From Actinobacillus succinogenes 130Z (GTDB lineage: Bacteria > Pseudomonadota > Gammaproteobacteria > Enterobacterales > Pasteurellaceae), in NCBI RefSeq assembly GCF_000017245.1, contig NC_009655.1:992001-1056000 (forward strand): a stretch of 64,000 bases of DNA. The letters run 5' to 3'. The stretch's first letter is position 1. Every line of letters begins with the position of its first letter. The notes under the pieces were generated by a model. That model was not told where the DNA came from. It ran no database searches and saw only the letters and a list, made by a program, of their open reading frames with translations. The position numbers and the translations under genes were made by a program. Shown here piece after piece: positions 1 to 8,527 of the stretch.

Positions 1-482
1 ACAGCATTCAGGGCGATCGCTTGTTTGCCGATGTATTGACAGCTATGGGCGCAAAGATTACCTGGGGCGAGGATTTTATCCGGGCGGAGCAGGGTGAGCT
101 TTCGGGGGTGGATATGGATATGAACCATATTCCCGATGCGGCAATGACTATCGCAACTGCCGCATTGTTTGCCAAAGGCGAAACCGTGATTCGCAATATC
201 TATAATTGGCGGGTAAAAGAAACCGATCGGTTAGCCGCAATGGCGACGGAATTACGTAAAGTTGGCGCTACAGTGGAAGAAGGCGAAGATTTTATCCGTA
301 TACAGCCTTTACCGTTAGCGGAATTTAAGCATGCGGAAATTGAAACCTATAATGACCACCGTATGGCCATGTGTTTTGCATTAATTGCCTTATCCGACAC
401 GCCGGTGACAATATTGGATCCGAAATGTACGGCGAAAACCTTCCCGACATTTTTTGATGAATTTTCAAGAATTTCACAATAA
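1..482 (+). CDS. aroA: EPSP synthase (3-phosphoshikimate 1-carboxyvinyltransferase), C-terminal part
   Basis: The reading frame is open from the window edge (codons start at base 3), so only about the last 159 residues are present. They carry the EPSP synthase motif KETDR in the segment around 215-230 and the motif NDHRMAM near 352-370, both typical of the phosphoenolpyruvate/shikimate-3-phosphate site. The enzyme makes 5-enolpyruvylshikimate-3-phosphate in the cytoplasmic shikimate pathway. It ends in TAA at 480. The next gene, lysC, starts 129 bases later with its own candidate promoter, so the two are probably separate units. The N-terminal half lies outside the window. Confidence 0.95.
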   Translation, partial: SIQGDRLFADVLTAMGAKITWGEDFIRAEQGELSGVDMDMNHIPDAAMTIATAALFAKGETVIRNIYNWRVKETDRLAAMATELRKVGATVEEGEDFIRIQPLPLAEFKHAEIETYNDHRMAMCFALIALSDTPVTILDPKCTAKTFPTFFDEFSRISQ

Positions 483-537
483 TTTAACCTTAAATTGAGG
501 GAAACCTTAAAAATTTACGCTTTTCCTTAGATTTTAT

Positions 538-566
538 TTGACAAAACGACGACAAGTCTTTATTTG
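538..566 (+). promoter_or_regulatory. candidate sigma70 promoter of lysC
   Basis: A perfect -35 TTGACA at 538-543 is followed after 17 bases by a weak -10, TATTTG, at 561-566. It lies about 46 bases before the lysC start. Seen in sequence; activity is inferred. The aroA-lysC gap is too short to hold a full lysine riboswitch. Confidence 0.4.
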
Positions 567-611
567 TATAAGTCATCAAATATTTTTATTTTCAGTTTTC
601 AGGAGTTATGT

Positions 612-1964
612 ATGTCTCATCTTTCTGTTGCGAAATTCGGCGGCACCAGTGTTGCGAATCATGCCGCGATGACGGCTTGCGCCAAAATTGTTATTGCCGA
701 TCCCAATACCCGGGTTGTGGTGCTTTCCGCCTCTTCCGGCGTCACGAATTTATTGGTGGCGTTAGCCAACGGTGCGGATGCGCAACAACGTGCCAAATTG
801 CTGGGCGATATTCGTCAGATTCAGGAAAATATCTTGACCGAATTGCAGGATGACAGCTTTGTCCGCCCCGAAATCGAACGTCTGCTGGATAATGTCGATT
901 CTTTAGCGGAAGCGGCAAGTCTGGCGACTTCAGCGGCGTTAACGGATGAATTAATCAGTCACGGTGAAATGATGTCTACCCGTTTGTTTGTAGAAGTATT
1001 ACGCGAATTAAATGCACAATCTACATGGCTGGACGTACGATCGCTGGTCGCAACCAACAGTAATTTCGGTAAAGCGGCTCCGGATGATGAGCAAACTCAG
1101 AAAAACAGCGATAATATTTTAAAACCGTTAATTAACCGCGGAGAACTGGTGATCACTCAAGGGTTTATCGGGCGTGATCCAAACGGAAAAACCACCACGT
1201 TGGGTCGTGGCGGCTCGGATTATTCGGCGGCTCTGATTGCAGAAGTATTAAATGCCAAAGACGTGTTAATCTGGACGGATGTGGCGGGTATTTATACGAC
1301 GGATCCGCGCATTGTGCCGTCGGCAAAACGTATTGATACCATGAGCTTTGCCGAAGCGGCGGAAATGGCGACTTTCGGAGCGAAAGTATTACACCCGGCG
1401 ACGTTATTGCCGGCGGTACGCAGTAATATTCCGGTTTACGTCGGTTCCAGCAAAGCGCCGCAGGACGGCGGTACCTGGGTAACGCGCGACCCGCAACCAC
1501 GCCCGACATTCCGGGCCATCGCATTGCGTCGCGATCAAACCTTATTAACCCTTTCCAGCTTAAATATGTTACACGCACAAGGCTTCTTGGCGAATGTGTT
1601 TAATATTTTAGCAAAACACAAAATTTCCGTAGATACCATTACCACATCTGAAGTCAGCGTGGCGTTAACCTTGGATAAAACCGGTTCCGCTTCTTCCGGT
1701 GCGGATTTACTGTCTAACGAATTATTGACCGAGTTAAGCGAAGTGTGTACGGTGAAAGTAGATACGGGATTGGCATTGGTTGCGTTAATCGGTAATGATT
1801 TACATATAGCGGGCGGCGTAGCAAAACGTATATTTAATTCCTTGGAACCTTATAACGTGCGTATGATTAGCTACGGTGCAAGCACAAATAACATCTGTAT
1901 GCTGGTTCACAGCAATCAGGCGGATGATGTGGTTCGCTCATTACACGCGGAATTATTTGAATAA
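612..1964 (+). CDS. lysC: Aspartokinase III, lysine-sensitive type
   Basis: A protein of 450 residues, close to the 449 of E. coli LysC. It phosphorylates L-aspartate with ATP, the first step toward lysine, threonine, methionine and diaminopimelate. The N-terminal kinase domain begins with KFGGTS (residues 8-13). TLGRGGSD, near residue 200, is the aspartate kinase nucleotide/substrate loop. The last about 150 residues have the ACT-domain pattern used for feedback by lysine. I chose ATG at 612 because AGGAG lies at 601-605 with 6-base spacing; the upstream extension to 564 has no ribosome binding site. It is a monofunctional kinase with no homoserine dehydrogenase domain. Confidence 0.93.
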   Translation: MSHLSVAKFGGTSVANHAAMTACAKIVIADPNTRVVVLSASSGVTNLLVALANGADAQQRAKLLGDIRQIQENILTELQDDSFVRPEIERLLDNVDSLAEAASLATSAALTDELISHGEMMSTRLFVEVLRELNAQSTWLDVRSLVATNSNFGKAAPDDEQTQKNSDNILKPLINRGELVITQGFIGRDPNGKTTTLGRGGSDYSAALIAEVLNAKDVLIWTDVAGIYTTDPRIVPSAKRIDTMSFAEAAEMATFGAKVLHPATLLPAVRSNIPVYVGSSKAPQDGGTWVTRDPQPRPTFRAIALRRDQTLLTLSSLNMLHAQGFLANVFNILAKHKISVDTITTSEVSVALTLDKTGSASSGADLLSNELLTELSEVCTVKVDTGLALVALIGNDLHIAGGVAKRIFNSLEPYNVRMISYGASTNNICMLVHSNQADDVVRSLHAELFE

Positions 1965-1981
1965 TTTTTTACAGGCGGATC

Positions 1982-2027
1982 AAAGTGCGGTCAAAAATCT
2001 GAAAATTTTTGACCGCACTTTTCTTTT
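1982..2027 (+). terminator. terminator made of inverted uptake sequences, after lysC
   Basis: Arms 1982-1998 (starting AAAGTGCGGTC) and 2005-2021 (ending GACCGCACTTT) pair over about 17 bp around a 6-base loop and run into a T-rich tract. Each arm contains a complete Haemophilus-type uptake sequence, a well-known dual use in Pasteurellaceae. Confidence 0.85.
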
Positions 2028-2075
2028 GTTCTGAAAAAATATGCTATTATTCACCATTATTTTTTTATCAAGAGT

Positions 2076-2681
2076 ATGATTCGGTTGATGAATTTTCGTT
2101 GGAATTTAATTTTAGGTGTGATTGCATTAGCGTTGCTGGCTTGGTTTTATAGTTTAAATCAAGAAGACGGTTCGTTAAATCATCTTATTAAAAGATCTGA
2201 CAGTCCTGAGTATATCGGGCGGAATATGGAGACAACTATTTTCTCTCCTACGGGTCAAAAGCAGTATATTGCCAAGTCGGATAAAGTAGAATACTACAGT
2301 GAAGACGGACATACGGATTTTTTTAATCCCGTCGTGTTTGTGTTGGATGATCCGACTTCCGACGAATCAGAACAAAGCGAAACGGATTTAAAGCAAAGCT
2401 GGAAATTAACTGCGGTCAAAGCGAAACTAACCAAAGATAATATGTTGAATTTAACCGGCAGGGTGGTGGCGCAAAGTTTATTGCCGGAATCCCGTTTGCA
2501 ACGGGTGGAAAGCGAACGTGCGACGGTGAATTTAACTACTCAGGACATTACTTCGGATAAAGAAGTAACAATCCGTGGTCTGAATTTTGTCAGTTCGGGA
2601 CTAAAATTGGACGGCAATCTGAAACAGCAAATTGCAACGTTAAAGGAACAAGTGAAAACTCATTATGAAATCAACAAATAA
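2076..2681 (+). CDS. lptC: LPS transport periplasmic/inner-membrane protein LptC
   Basis: LptC is a bitopic inner-membrane protein that receives LPS from LptBFG and hands it to LptA. The sequence has one N-terminal membrane segment (about residues 8-24 of the long form) followed by a periplasmic beta-jellyroll region. The conserved pattern YSEDGHTDFFNPV matches E. coli LptC YYSDQAVSWFTQPV, and the C-terminus NFVSSGLKLDGNLK is typical of the family. The start is uncertain: ATG 2076 has AGAG directly in front, but the in-frame ATG at 2088 gives the N-terminus MNFRWN, closer to related proteins. It is first in the operon lptC-lptA-lptB-ptsN-rapZ and overlaps lptA by 17 bases. Confidence 0.9.
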   Translation: MIRLMNFRWNLILGVIALALLAWFYSLNQEDGSLNHLIKRSDSPEYIGRNMETTIFSPTGQKQYIAKSDKVEYYSEDGHTDFFNPVVFVLDDPTSDESEQSETDLKQSWKLTAVKAKLTKDNMLNLTGRVVAQSLLPESRLQRVESERATVNLTTQDITSDKEVTIRGLNFVSSGLKLDGNLKQQIATLKEQVKTHYEINK

Positions 2682-3177
2682 AATTTTACTGGCGGCAGTC
2701 TTATTAATGACGTCCTTGTCTGTCGCCGCTTTGAAAGGTGACACCGATAAACCGATTAATATCGATTCAGGTAATCAGGAATTAGATATGGAGAACAGTG
2801 TAGTGACATTTACCGATAATGTGGTGATCACTCAGGGTTCTATTTTAATTAAAGCGAACAAAGTGGTGATTACCCGCCCGCCGGAAAATTCCGGTAAGAA
2901 AGAAACGGTGGATGCATACGGTTCGCCCGTCACTTTTCATCAGATGCTGGATGACGGCAAACCGGCCGACGGTAAGGCCAATAAAGTCCATTATGATTTG
3001 GGCACGGAATTTCTTACCTTGACGGGAAATGCCGAATTAAAACAGCTGGATAGTAAAATTAACGGTGATGTTATCACGTATGATGTGAAAAAACAGCAGC
3101 TTAAAGCCACCGGCAGTGCGAAATCCCGCGTACGTACCGTTTTAATTCCGGCTCAATTAAACGATAAGAAGAAGTAA
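2665..3177 (+). CDS. lptA: LPS transport periplasmic bridge protein LptA
   Basis: A 170-residue secreted protein whose beta-jellyroll subunits form the periplasmic bridge carrying LPS from LptC to LptD. A signal peptide is visible (KSTNK, then a hydrophobic stretch, with cleavage likely after SVAA near residue 22). The mature part begins with the family pattern KPINIDSGNQELDMENS and VVTFTDNVVITQGSI, matching E. coli LptA. The gene starts inside the end of lptC and is followed after 11 bases by lptB, so the three are translationally linked. Confidence 0.93.
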   Translation: MKSTNKILLAAVLLMTSLSVAALKGDTDKPINIDSGNQELDMENSVVTFTDNVVITQGSILIKANKVVITRPPENSGKKETVDAYGSPVTFHQMLDDGKPADGKANKVHYDLGTEFLTLTGNAELKQLDSKINGDVITYDVKKQQLKATGSAKSRVRTVLIPAQLNDKKK

Positions 3178-3188
3178 GGAGACGATGA

Positions 3189-3914
3189 ATGACCGTTCTT
3201 TATGCCGAACATTTAGCGAAAAGTTATAAAGCGCGTAAAGTCGTTTCCGATGTGAGTTTTACCGTACGTTCCAATGAAATAGTGGGCTTACTCGGGCCGA
3301 ACGGCGCCGGAAAAACCACCTCTTTTTATATGGTGGTGGGCTTAGTCCGTCACGACGAAGGTAAGATTCGTATCGATGACGAAGATATCAGTCTGTTGCC
3401 TATGCACAATCGGGCGCAAAAAGGAATCGGTTATTTACCGCAGGAAGCATCGATTTTCCGTCGTTTAAGCGTTTATGATAATTTAATGGCGGTGCTGGAA
3501 ATTCGTAAAGATTTAACGCCGGAGCAGCGCCATGATCGCGCCCAAGAGTTAATTGAAGAATTTAATATCGAACATATTCGCGATAGCCTGGGACAGTCTT
3601 TATCGGGCGGCGAACGTCGTCGGGTGGAGATAGCGCGGGCGTTGGCGGCAAATCCGAAATTTATTTTATTGGATGAACCTTTCGCCGGGGTGGATCCCAT
3701 TTCGGTTATCGATATTAAAAAAATTATTAAGGATTTACGGGATCGCGGTTTGGGTGTGCTTATTACCGACCATAATGTGCGTGAAACTTTGGATGTATGC
3801 GAGCGCGCTTACATTGTCAGCGCAGGGCAAATGATTGCGACGGGAACACCGGCGGAAGTCATGAACAACGAGCATGTAAAACAAGTATATCTCGGTGAGG
3901 GATTTAAATTATAA
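3189..3914 (+). CDS. lptB: LPS export ABC transporter ATPase LptB
   Basis: A cytoplasmic ATPase of 241 residues that powers extraction of LPS by LptF/LptG, both encoded at 29.8-31.9 kb in this window. The motifs are intact: Walker A GPNGAGKT (36-43), ABC signature LSGGERR (138-144) and Walker B ILLDEP (159-164) with catalytic Glu163. Switch His is in ITDHNVRET. Length and sequence match E. coli LptB (241 aa). A good ribosome binding site (AAGGAG) precedes the start. In E. coli rpoN follows lptB; here ptsN begins after only 3 bases. Confidence 0.97.
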   Translation: MTVLYAEHLAKSYKARKVVSDVSFTVRSNEIVGLLGPNGAGKTTSFYMVVGLVRHDEGKIRIDDEDISLLPMHNRAQKGIGYLPQEASIFRRLSVYDNLMAVLEIRKDLTPEQRHDRAQELIEEFNIEHIRDSLGQSLSGGERRRVEIARALAANPKFILLDEPFAGVDPISVIDIKKIIKDLRDRGLGVLITDHNVRETLDVCERAYIVSAGQMIATGTPAEVMNNEHVKQVYLGEGFKL

Positions 3915-3917
3915 GCT

Positions 3918-4424
3918 ATGAAATTTACCGAATTATTAACGCCCGACAATATACGTCAGGGCGTTGTTTCTTCCAGTAAAAAAGCGTTATTGGAATTTAT
4001 CGGACGAATTGTCGGCAAGCAAGTGGATTTGGAACGATTTAGTAGTCTAAAGTGTTTCGAGAGTTTGTTCGGTCGAGAAAAAATGGGATGTACCGCTATC
4101 GGTAACGGTGTAGCGATGCCGCGTGCACGGTTGCCGGCGGGAGATAAACCTATCGCTGTTTTTTTACAATTGGCCGAGCCGGTAGATTACGATGCGCCGG
4201 ATAAACGTAAAGTGGATCTCATTTTAGCGGTATTGGTACCGGAAGATATGTGTGCAAGTTATAGTGCGAATTTATCCGAATTATCGGAAAAATTGACCGA
4301 TAAAAGTCTGACTAAAAAACTGCGCGCAGCACAAAGTGCGGAGGATATTTGGCAGGTTTTTAAATTTGCCGATGTTTATTTGGATGAGGGCGGCAAAGAG
4401 GAAGCTGCCGTAACAAACAATTAG
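3918..4424 (+). CDS. ptsN: PtsN-like PTS IIA (nitrogen-type) protein lacking the active-site histidine
   Basis: This is the EIIA-Ntr fold: GNGVAMPRARL (62-72) aligns with E. coli PtsN GNGIAIPHGKL, and KLRAAQSAED near the C-terminus is also conserved. In E. coli the histidine of IPH (His73) accepts phosphate from NPr. Here that position is Arg69, codon CGT at 4122-4124, so phosphoryl transfer at the usual residue is impossible. The usual partners rpoN, hpf and npr are missing from the operon. The protein has 168 residues with a short acidic C-terminal extension. It may act as an unphosphorylated protein-protein regulator; that is inference. There is no good ribosome binding site, so it is probably coupled to lptB. 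Confidence 0.88.
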   Translation: MKFTELLTPDNIRQGVVSSSKKALLEFIGRIVGKQVDLERFSSLKCFESLFGREKMGCTAIGNGVAMPRARLPAGDKPIAVFLQLAEPVDYDAPDKRKVDLILAVLVPEDMCASYSANLSELSEKLTDKSLTKKLRAAQSAEDIWQVFKFADVYLDEGGKEEAAVTNN

Positions 4425-4441
4425 TTTTTAGTAGGCGAATT

Positions 4442-5305
4442 ATGGAACTCATTATTATCAGTGGGCGTTCAGGAGCGGGTAAGTCAGTTGCATTACGTGC
4501 GTTGGAGGATATCGGTTATTATTGTGTCGATAATCTGCCGATTGATTTACTGCCTCAGTTAGCCGATATTCTCTCGCAAAGTCAGGCTTCTGCTGCGATT
4601 AGTCTGGATATTCGAAATTTACCGAATTCCAGCCAGCATCTGGATGAAATTTTGACGGAATTAGAGAATAAACACCAAATCAAAATTATCTTTTTAGACG
4701 CGGATCGCAGTACGCTGATTCGACGTTATAGCGATTCCCGTCGCCTTCATCCGCTATCCGTTCAGAATCAGGACCTCAGTCTGGAGGCCGCCATTGATGC
4801 GGAACAGATTCAACTTGATCCCTTAATTCAGCACGCCAATTTGATTATTGATACGGCAGTGCTTTCTACTCACGAATTGGCGGAAAGATTACGCGAATTT
4901 TTGCGGGGTAATTCGGATAAAGAACTGAAAATCGTAGTGGAATCTTTTGGTTTTAAATACGGCTTACCATTGGATGCCGATTATGTTTTCGACGTTCGCT
5001 TTTTGCCTAATCCCCATTGGAATCCGTCATTGCGGCCAATGACAGGGCTGGAACAGCCCGTAATTGATTTTTTATCCAAATATGAAGATGTGGCGAATTT
5101 TATTTATACCACTCGGAATTATATCGAAACCTGGTTGCCTATGCTGGAACGAAACAACCGCAGTTACTTAACTATTGCCATCGGTTGTACCGGTGGAAAA
5201 CACCGTTCGGTTTATATTGCGCAACAGTTGGGCGAATATTTTCAGGATAAAGGCAAGCATGTGAAGATTCAGCATAAGTCTTTGGAAAAGCATAAAAACA
5301 GATAA
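4442..5305 (+). CDS. rapZ: RNase adapter / nucleotide-binding protein RapZ
   Basis: 287 residues, the usual family length. The N-terminal P-loop GRSGAGKS (8-15) is intact. The C-terminal domain has GCTGGKHRSVYIA, the signature tied to RNA and GlcN6P binding. In E. coli RapZ directs RNase E to the small RNA GlmZ and so tunes GlmS and amino-sugar synthesis. Whether that circuit exists here cannot be judged from the window. It is the last gene of the lpt operon, 17 bases after ptsN, and is followed by a strong terminator. The E. coli next gene, npr, is absent. Confidence 0.93.
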   Translation: MELIIISGRSGAGKSVALRALEDIGYYCVDNLPIDLLPQLADILSQSQASAAISLDIRNLPNSSQHLDEILTELENKHQIKIIFLDADRSTLIRRYSDSRRLHPLSVQNQDLSLEAAIDAEQIQLDPLIQHANLIIDTAVLSTHELAERLREFLRGNSDKELKIVVESFGFKYGLPLDADYVFDVRFLPNPHWNPSLRPMTGLEQPVIDFLSKYEDVANFIYTTRNYIETWLPMLERNNRSYLTIAIGCTGGKHRSVYIAQQLGEYFQDKGKHVKIQHKSLEKHKNR

Positions 5306-5323
5306 ACTTAACATTGTTTAGAG

Positions 5324-5366
5324 AGCCTCTGATTTTTCTGAAAAAGAATCAGAGGCTTATTTTTTG
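5324..5366 (+). terminator. rho-independent terminator after rapZ
   Basis: AGCCTCTGATTTTT (5324-5337) pairs with AAAAAGAATCAGAGGCT (5341-5357), then a T-run. It closes the lpt-ptsN-rapZ operon. Confidence 0.88.
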
Positions 5367-5489
5367 TGAAATAATCTGAGAATGTATTTCTCTATTTAGC
5401 GTATTGAATTTTAGCTCTTTTTTGACCGTACTTTTTTTATATTTTAAGATCGGGTATGCTGTAAAAAAAATCGAATAGGGATAAAAATA

Positions 5490-6740
5490 ATGACGAATTT
5501 AGAGGTAATGGGAAAAGCGGCACGTCAGGCGGCATTTGAATTAAGCCAGTTGTCCGCCGGAGATAAAAATTACGCATTGCAAATGATTGCGGAACAGTTG
5601 GAATCTCAGCAGCAACAGATCTTAGCGGCAAATGCGCGTGATATTGATGAGGCGCGGATAAACGGATTAAACGACGCTATTATCGATCGTTTATTGTTAA
5701 CGCCGGAGCGTCTGCGAGGCATAGCAAACGATGTACGTCATGTCATATCATTGGCGGATCCGGTAGGCAAGTTAATTGACGGCGGTATACTGGACAGCGG
5801 TTTGAAGTTGGAACGGATCCGCGTGCCGGTGGGCGTAATCGGTACAATTTACGAAGCGCGTCCGAATGTCACGATTGATGTGGCAAGTCTTTGTCTGAAA
5901 ACCGGCAATGCGGTGATTTTGCGCGGCGGTAAAGAAACCCGCCATTCTAACCGAATCTTGGTGGAAGTGGTGCAAAATGCCCTGGAGAAGGCGGGACTGC
6001 CAAAAACAGCCGTGCAGGCGATTACCGATCCCGACCGTGCGCTAGTAATGGAATTGCTGAAATTGGATCGTTACGTAGATATGATTATTCCGCGCGGCGG
6101 TGCCGGTTTACACGCATTGTGCAAACAGCATGCTACGATTCCGGTAATTATTGGCGGAATCGGCGTTTGTCACACTTTTGTTGAGCAAAGTGCGGATCAA
6201 AATCGTGCGATTTCGGTCATTAAAAATGCTAAAACCCAGCGTCCGAGTACGTGTAACACGTTGGAAACCTTATTGATACAGGAAAGTATTGCGCATGAAT
6301 TTTTACCGAAACTGGCCGCCGAATTACCGGTAAAATATTATGCCGATAAAACGGCGTATTCTATTCTGCACCACGCCGGAGCGGAGGTTTTGGCGGTGAC
6401 AGAGGATGATTTGCGTAAAGAATGGTTATGCACAAATTTGAATGTAGTGATTGTGCAAGATATTGAAGCGGCGGTAGCGCATATCCGTGAATACGGTAGT
6501 CAGCATTCCGAAGCGATTTTAACGGAATCCCTGCAATTGGCGCGTCGGTTTGTGGCTCAGGTGGATTCGGCTGCGGTTTATGTGAATGCCAGTACGCGTT
6601 TTACCGACGGAGGACAATTCGGGCTGGGAGCAGAGGTTGCCGTCAGTACACAAAAACTGCATGCGCGCGGCCCGATGGGATTGGAAGCGTTAACCACTTA
6701 TAAATGGGTGGCGACAGGTGATTATACGGTGCGAAGTTAG
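5490..6740 (+). CDS. proA: Gamma-glutamyl phosphate reductase
   Basis: An NADPH-dependent enzyme that reduces gamma-glutamyl phosphate to glutamate semialdehyde, the second step of proline synthesis in the cytoplasm. The protein is 416 residues (E. coli 417). The catalytic cysteine is Cys255 in RPSTCNTLET, and the cofactor-binding region includes YEARPNVT (121-128). An AGGGA ribosome binding site lies before ATG 5490. proB, its usual operon partner, is not adjacent, so proA is a single-gene unit bracketed by terminators at 5324-5366 and 6753-6783. Confidence 0.95.
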   Translation: MTNLEVMGKAARQAAFELSQLSAGDKNYALQMIAEQLESQQQQILAANARDIDEARINGLNDAIIDRLLLTPERLRGIANDVRHVISLADPVGKLIDGGILDSGLKLERIRVPVGVIGTIYEARPNVTIDVASLCLKTGNAVILRGGKETRHSNRILVEVVQNALEKAGLPKTAVQAITDPDRALVMELLKLDRYVDMIIPRGGAGLHALCKQHATIPVIIGGIGVCHTFVEQSADQNRAISVIKNAKTQRPSTCNTLETLLIQESIAHEFLPKLAAELPVKYYADKTAYSILHHAGAEVLAVTEDDLRKEWLCTNLNVVIVQDIEAAVAHIREYGSQHSEAILTESLQLARRFVAQVDSAAVYVNASTRFTDGGQFGLGAEVAVSTQKLHARGPMGLEALTTYKWVATGDYTVRS

Positions 6741-6752
6741 TAATAGAAAAGC

Positions 6753-6783
6753 AAAAAGGCGTTCTTCAGGAACGCCTTTTTTA
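6753..6783. terminator. terminator shared by proA and the opposing tRNA-fMet
   Basis: AAAAAGGCGTTC (6753-6764) and GAACGCCTTTTT (6770-6781) form a 12-bp stem with a 5-base loop. A-rich and T-rich flanks make it usable in both directions. Confidence 0.85.
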
Positions 6784-6787
6784 AATC

Positions 6788-6864
<77 letters not shown>

Positions 6865-6876
6865 TCCGATGGGGGT

Positions 6877-6904
6877 AATATACTCGTTTCAGCACATATT
6901 GCAA
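6877..6904 (-). promoter_or_regulatory. promoter of tRNA-fMet
   Basis: On the minus strand, -35 TTGCAA (6899-6904) and -10 TATATT (6877-6882) are spaced 16 bases apart, just upstream of the tRNA. The tRNA-Leu promoter at 32048 has the same TTGCAA with the same 16-base spacer. Confidence 0.6.
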
Positions 6905-6948
6905 GGAAAAATTGAAAAACAGTGTTCGTTTGCGGTAAAACTGTACAA

Positions 6949-7356
6949 TCAAAGCTTACAGATCTGCTTCCACAGCGCTCGTTTGAGTTTTCCGTCGGCA
7001 CTGAGCCGAGTTAAATCGGCAGACTGCCAGATCTTCTCGGCCTGTTTACACAGAGGCAAAGTGCGGTCGATTTTTTCCTGATTTTCAGTTAAGACCCAAT
7101 ATTTAAGCGGATGCCGAATATTCAAATGGGATATGTGAGCGAAATCGGTAAACAGGCATTCGGATTGGTTTAATTCAACGCTGCGTAAAATATCTTGCAG
7201 TAAACAATTCTGACGCTCGGGCAGGTTATCGGAAATAACGATAAGCCGAATATTTTCGGAAATAGGAATATTCACCGCACCTTTCAATACGTCGGGACGA
7301 ACGAGTTCCCACTGAATAATGCCCATTTCGCATAAGATAAAATCACGTTTGTTCAT
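6949..7356 (-). CDS. holD: DNA polymerase III psi subunit
   Basis: 135 residues resembling E. coli HolD: the N-terminus has GIIQWELVRPDVLKG against GITQWSLRRPGALQG, and the C-terminus has LWKQIC against LWQQIC. Psi links the clamp loader (through chi) to SSB during replication. The clamp-loader gene dnaX is also in this window at 48.9 kb. It is divergent from rsmC, as in E. coli. The rimI gene that normally follows holD is absent; the tRNA-fMet gene lies next on the same strand. Confidence 0.88.
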   Translation of the reverse strand: MNKRDFILCEMGIIQWELVRPDVLKGAVNIPISENIRLIVISDNLPERQNCLLQDILRSVELNQSECLFTDFAHISHLNIRHPLKYWVLTENQEKIDRTLPLCKQAEKIWQSADLTRLSADGKLKRALWKQICKL

Positions 7357-7417
7357 TCGGCTTCCGTTTTCTATTATAATGCCGATAATTTTAACCTATC
7401 TCCCAGGATTTCCCAAC

Positions 7418-8419
7418 ATGATTTCTCTTGAAAGCCAAGTTTTAGAACGCCATTTGTCGATTTTTGCCGATAAAACACTGTTATTTGCCGGTGGTGTAAA
7501 TGATGATTTTCCCGTTCAGATTCAGAAAATAGCCAAAACCGTAACGGTATGGTCTTGGTATTTTGATTATGCGAATGCACAGGGTCGGAAAAGTGCGGTC
7601 GATTTTTCGCCCGTTTGCGACACACAGGTGGATGTGATTGTGTATTACTGGACGAAAAATAAAGCGGAAGTGCAGTTTCAGTTAATGCAACTACTGGCGA
7701 ACGGGCGGGATAATCAGGAAATTTTGATCGTTGGCGAGAATCGCTGCGGTGTGCGTTCGGCGGAGAAAATGCTGAGCGCTTTCGGCGATATCGGAAAAAT
7801 AGATTCGGCTCGTCGTTGCGGGCTGTACCATTTCCGTTTGAAAAAACGACCGCACTTCGATATCAATGCCTATTGGAAAACCTATCGAAATCCTAAATTG
7901 GACGCGTTAACCGTTTACAGCCTGCCGGGGGTTTTCAGCGCCGACGAATTAGATGGGGGGACCGAATTATTGTTATCTACGATTAACACCCATATTCGCG
8001 GCGATGTGCTGGATTTGGGATGCGGAGCCGGTGTTCTCGGCGCTTATGTAAAACAACAAAACCCGCAGGCTCGGGTGATGTTGACGGATATTCATGCTAT
8101 GGCACTGGCGTCTGCCGAGCGTACTTTAGCAGAAAATCGTTTGGCGGGTAAGGTGTTGGCGAGCGACGTTTTTTCCCATATTCAGGGTAAGTTCGATCTG
8201 ATTATTTCCAACCCGCCGTTTCATGACGGTATCGGTACCGCCTACCGCGCAGTGAGCGAATTGATTAAAGAGGCGCGTTGGCGATTAAAAGAGGACGGCG
8301 AATTGCGCATTGTGGCAAACGCCTTTTTGCCGTATCCCGATTTATTGGACGAACATTTCGGCAGTCACCAAGTGTTGGCGAAAACTAATAAGTTTAAGGT
8401 TTATTCGGTTTGCGCTTAG
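7418..8419 (+). CDS. rsmC: 16S rRNA m2G1207 methyltransferase RsmC
   Basis: 333 residues. The C-terminal class I methyltransferase domain carries the SAM motif DLGCGAGVLG and the catalytic motif NPPFHDG used for exocyclic amine methylation of guanine. The N-terminal half is the degenerate pseudo-methyltransferase domain typical of RsmC. I took ATG 7418 (MISLESQ) because AGGA lies 9 bases ahead; the longer frame from 7319 runs into the divergent holD start region. Two uptake sequences (near 7593 and 7851) lie inside the coding region. Confidence 0.92.
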   Translation: MISLESQVLERHLSIFADKTLLFAGGVNDDFPVQIQKIAKTVTVWSWYFDYANAQGRKSAVDFSPVCDTQVDVIVYYWTKNKAEVQFQLMQLLANGRDNQEILIVGENRCGVRSAEKMLSAFGDIGKIDSARRCGLYHFRLKKRPHFDINAYWKTYRNPKLDALTVYSLPGVFSADELDGGTELLLSTINTHIRGDVLDLGCGAGVLGAYVKQQNPQARVMLTDIHAMALASAERTLAENRLAGKVLASDVFSHIQGKFDLIISNPPFHDGIGTAYRAVSELIKEARWRLKEDGELRIVANAFLPYPDLLDEHFGSHQVLAKTNKFKVYSVCA

Positions 8420-8527
8420 ATTTATGTGGAATAACAATCCGCACCTTAATCAGTTGGTAGTTTAGTTCAACTTTTGGGGTGCAGATCAGTTTCGGCGGAT
8501 TTCTTGCTGTTCGATAATACGATACGT

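Noticed and set aside
483..611. lysine riboswitch ahead of lysC
   Set aside because: The gap is only about 129 bases, shorter than a complete L-box, and I saw none of its conserved helices or a terminator.
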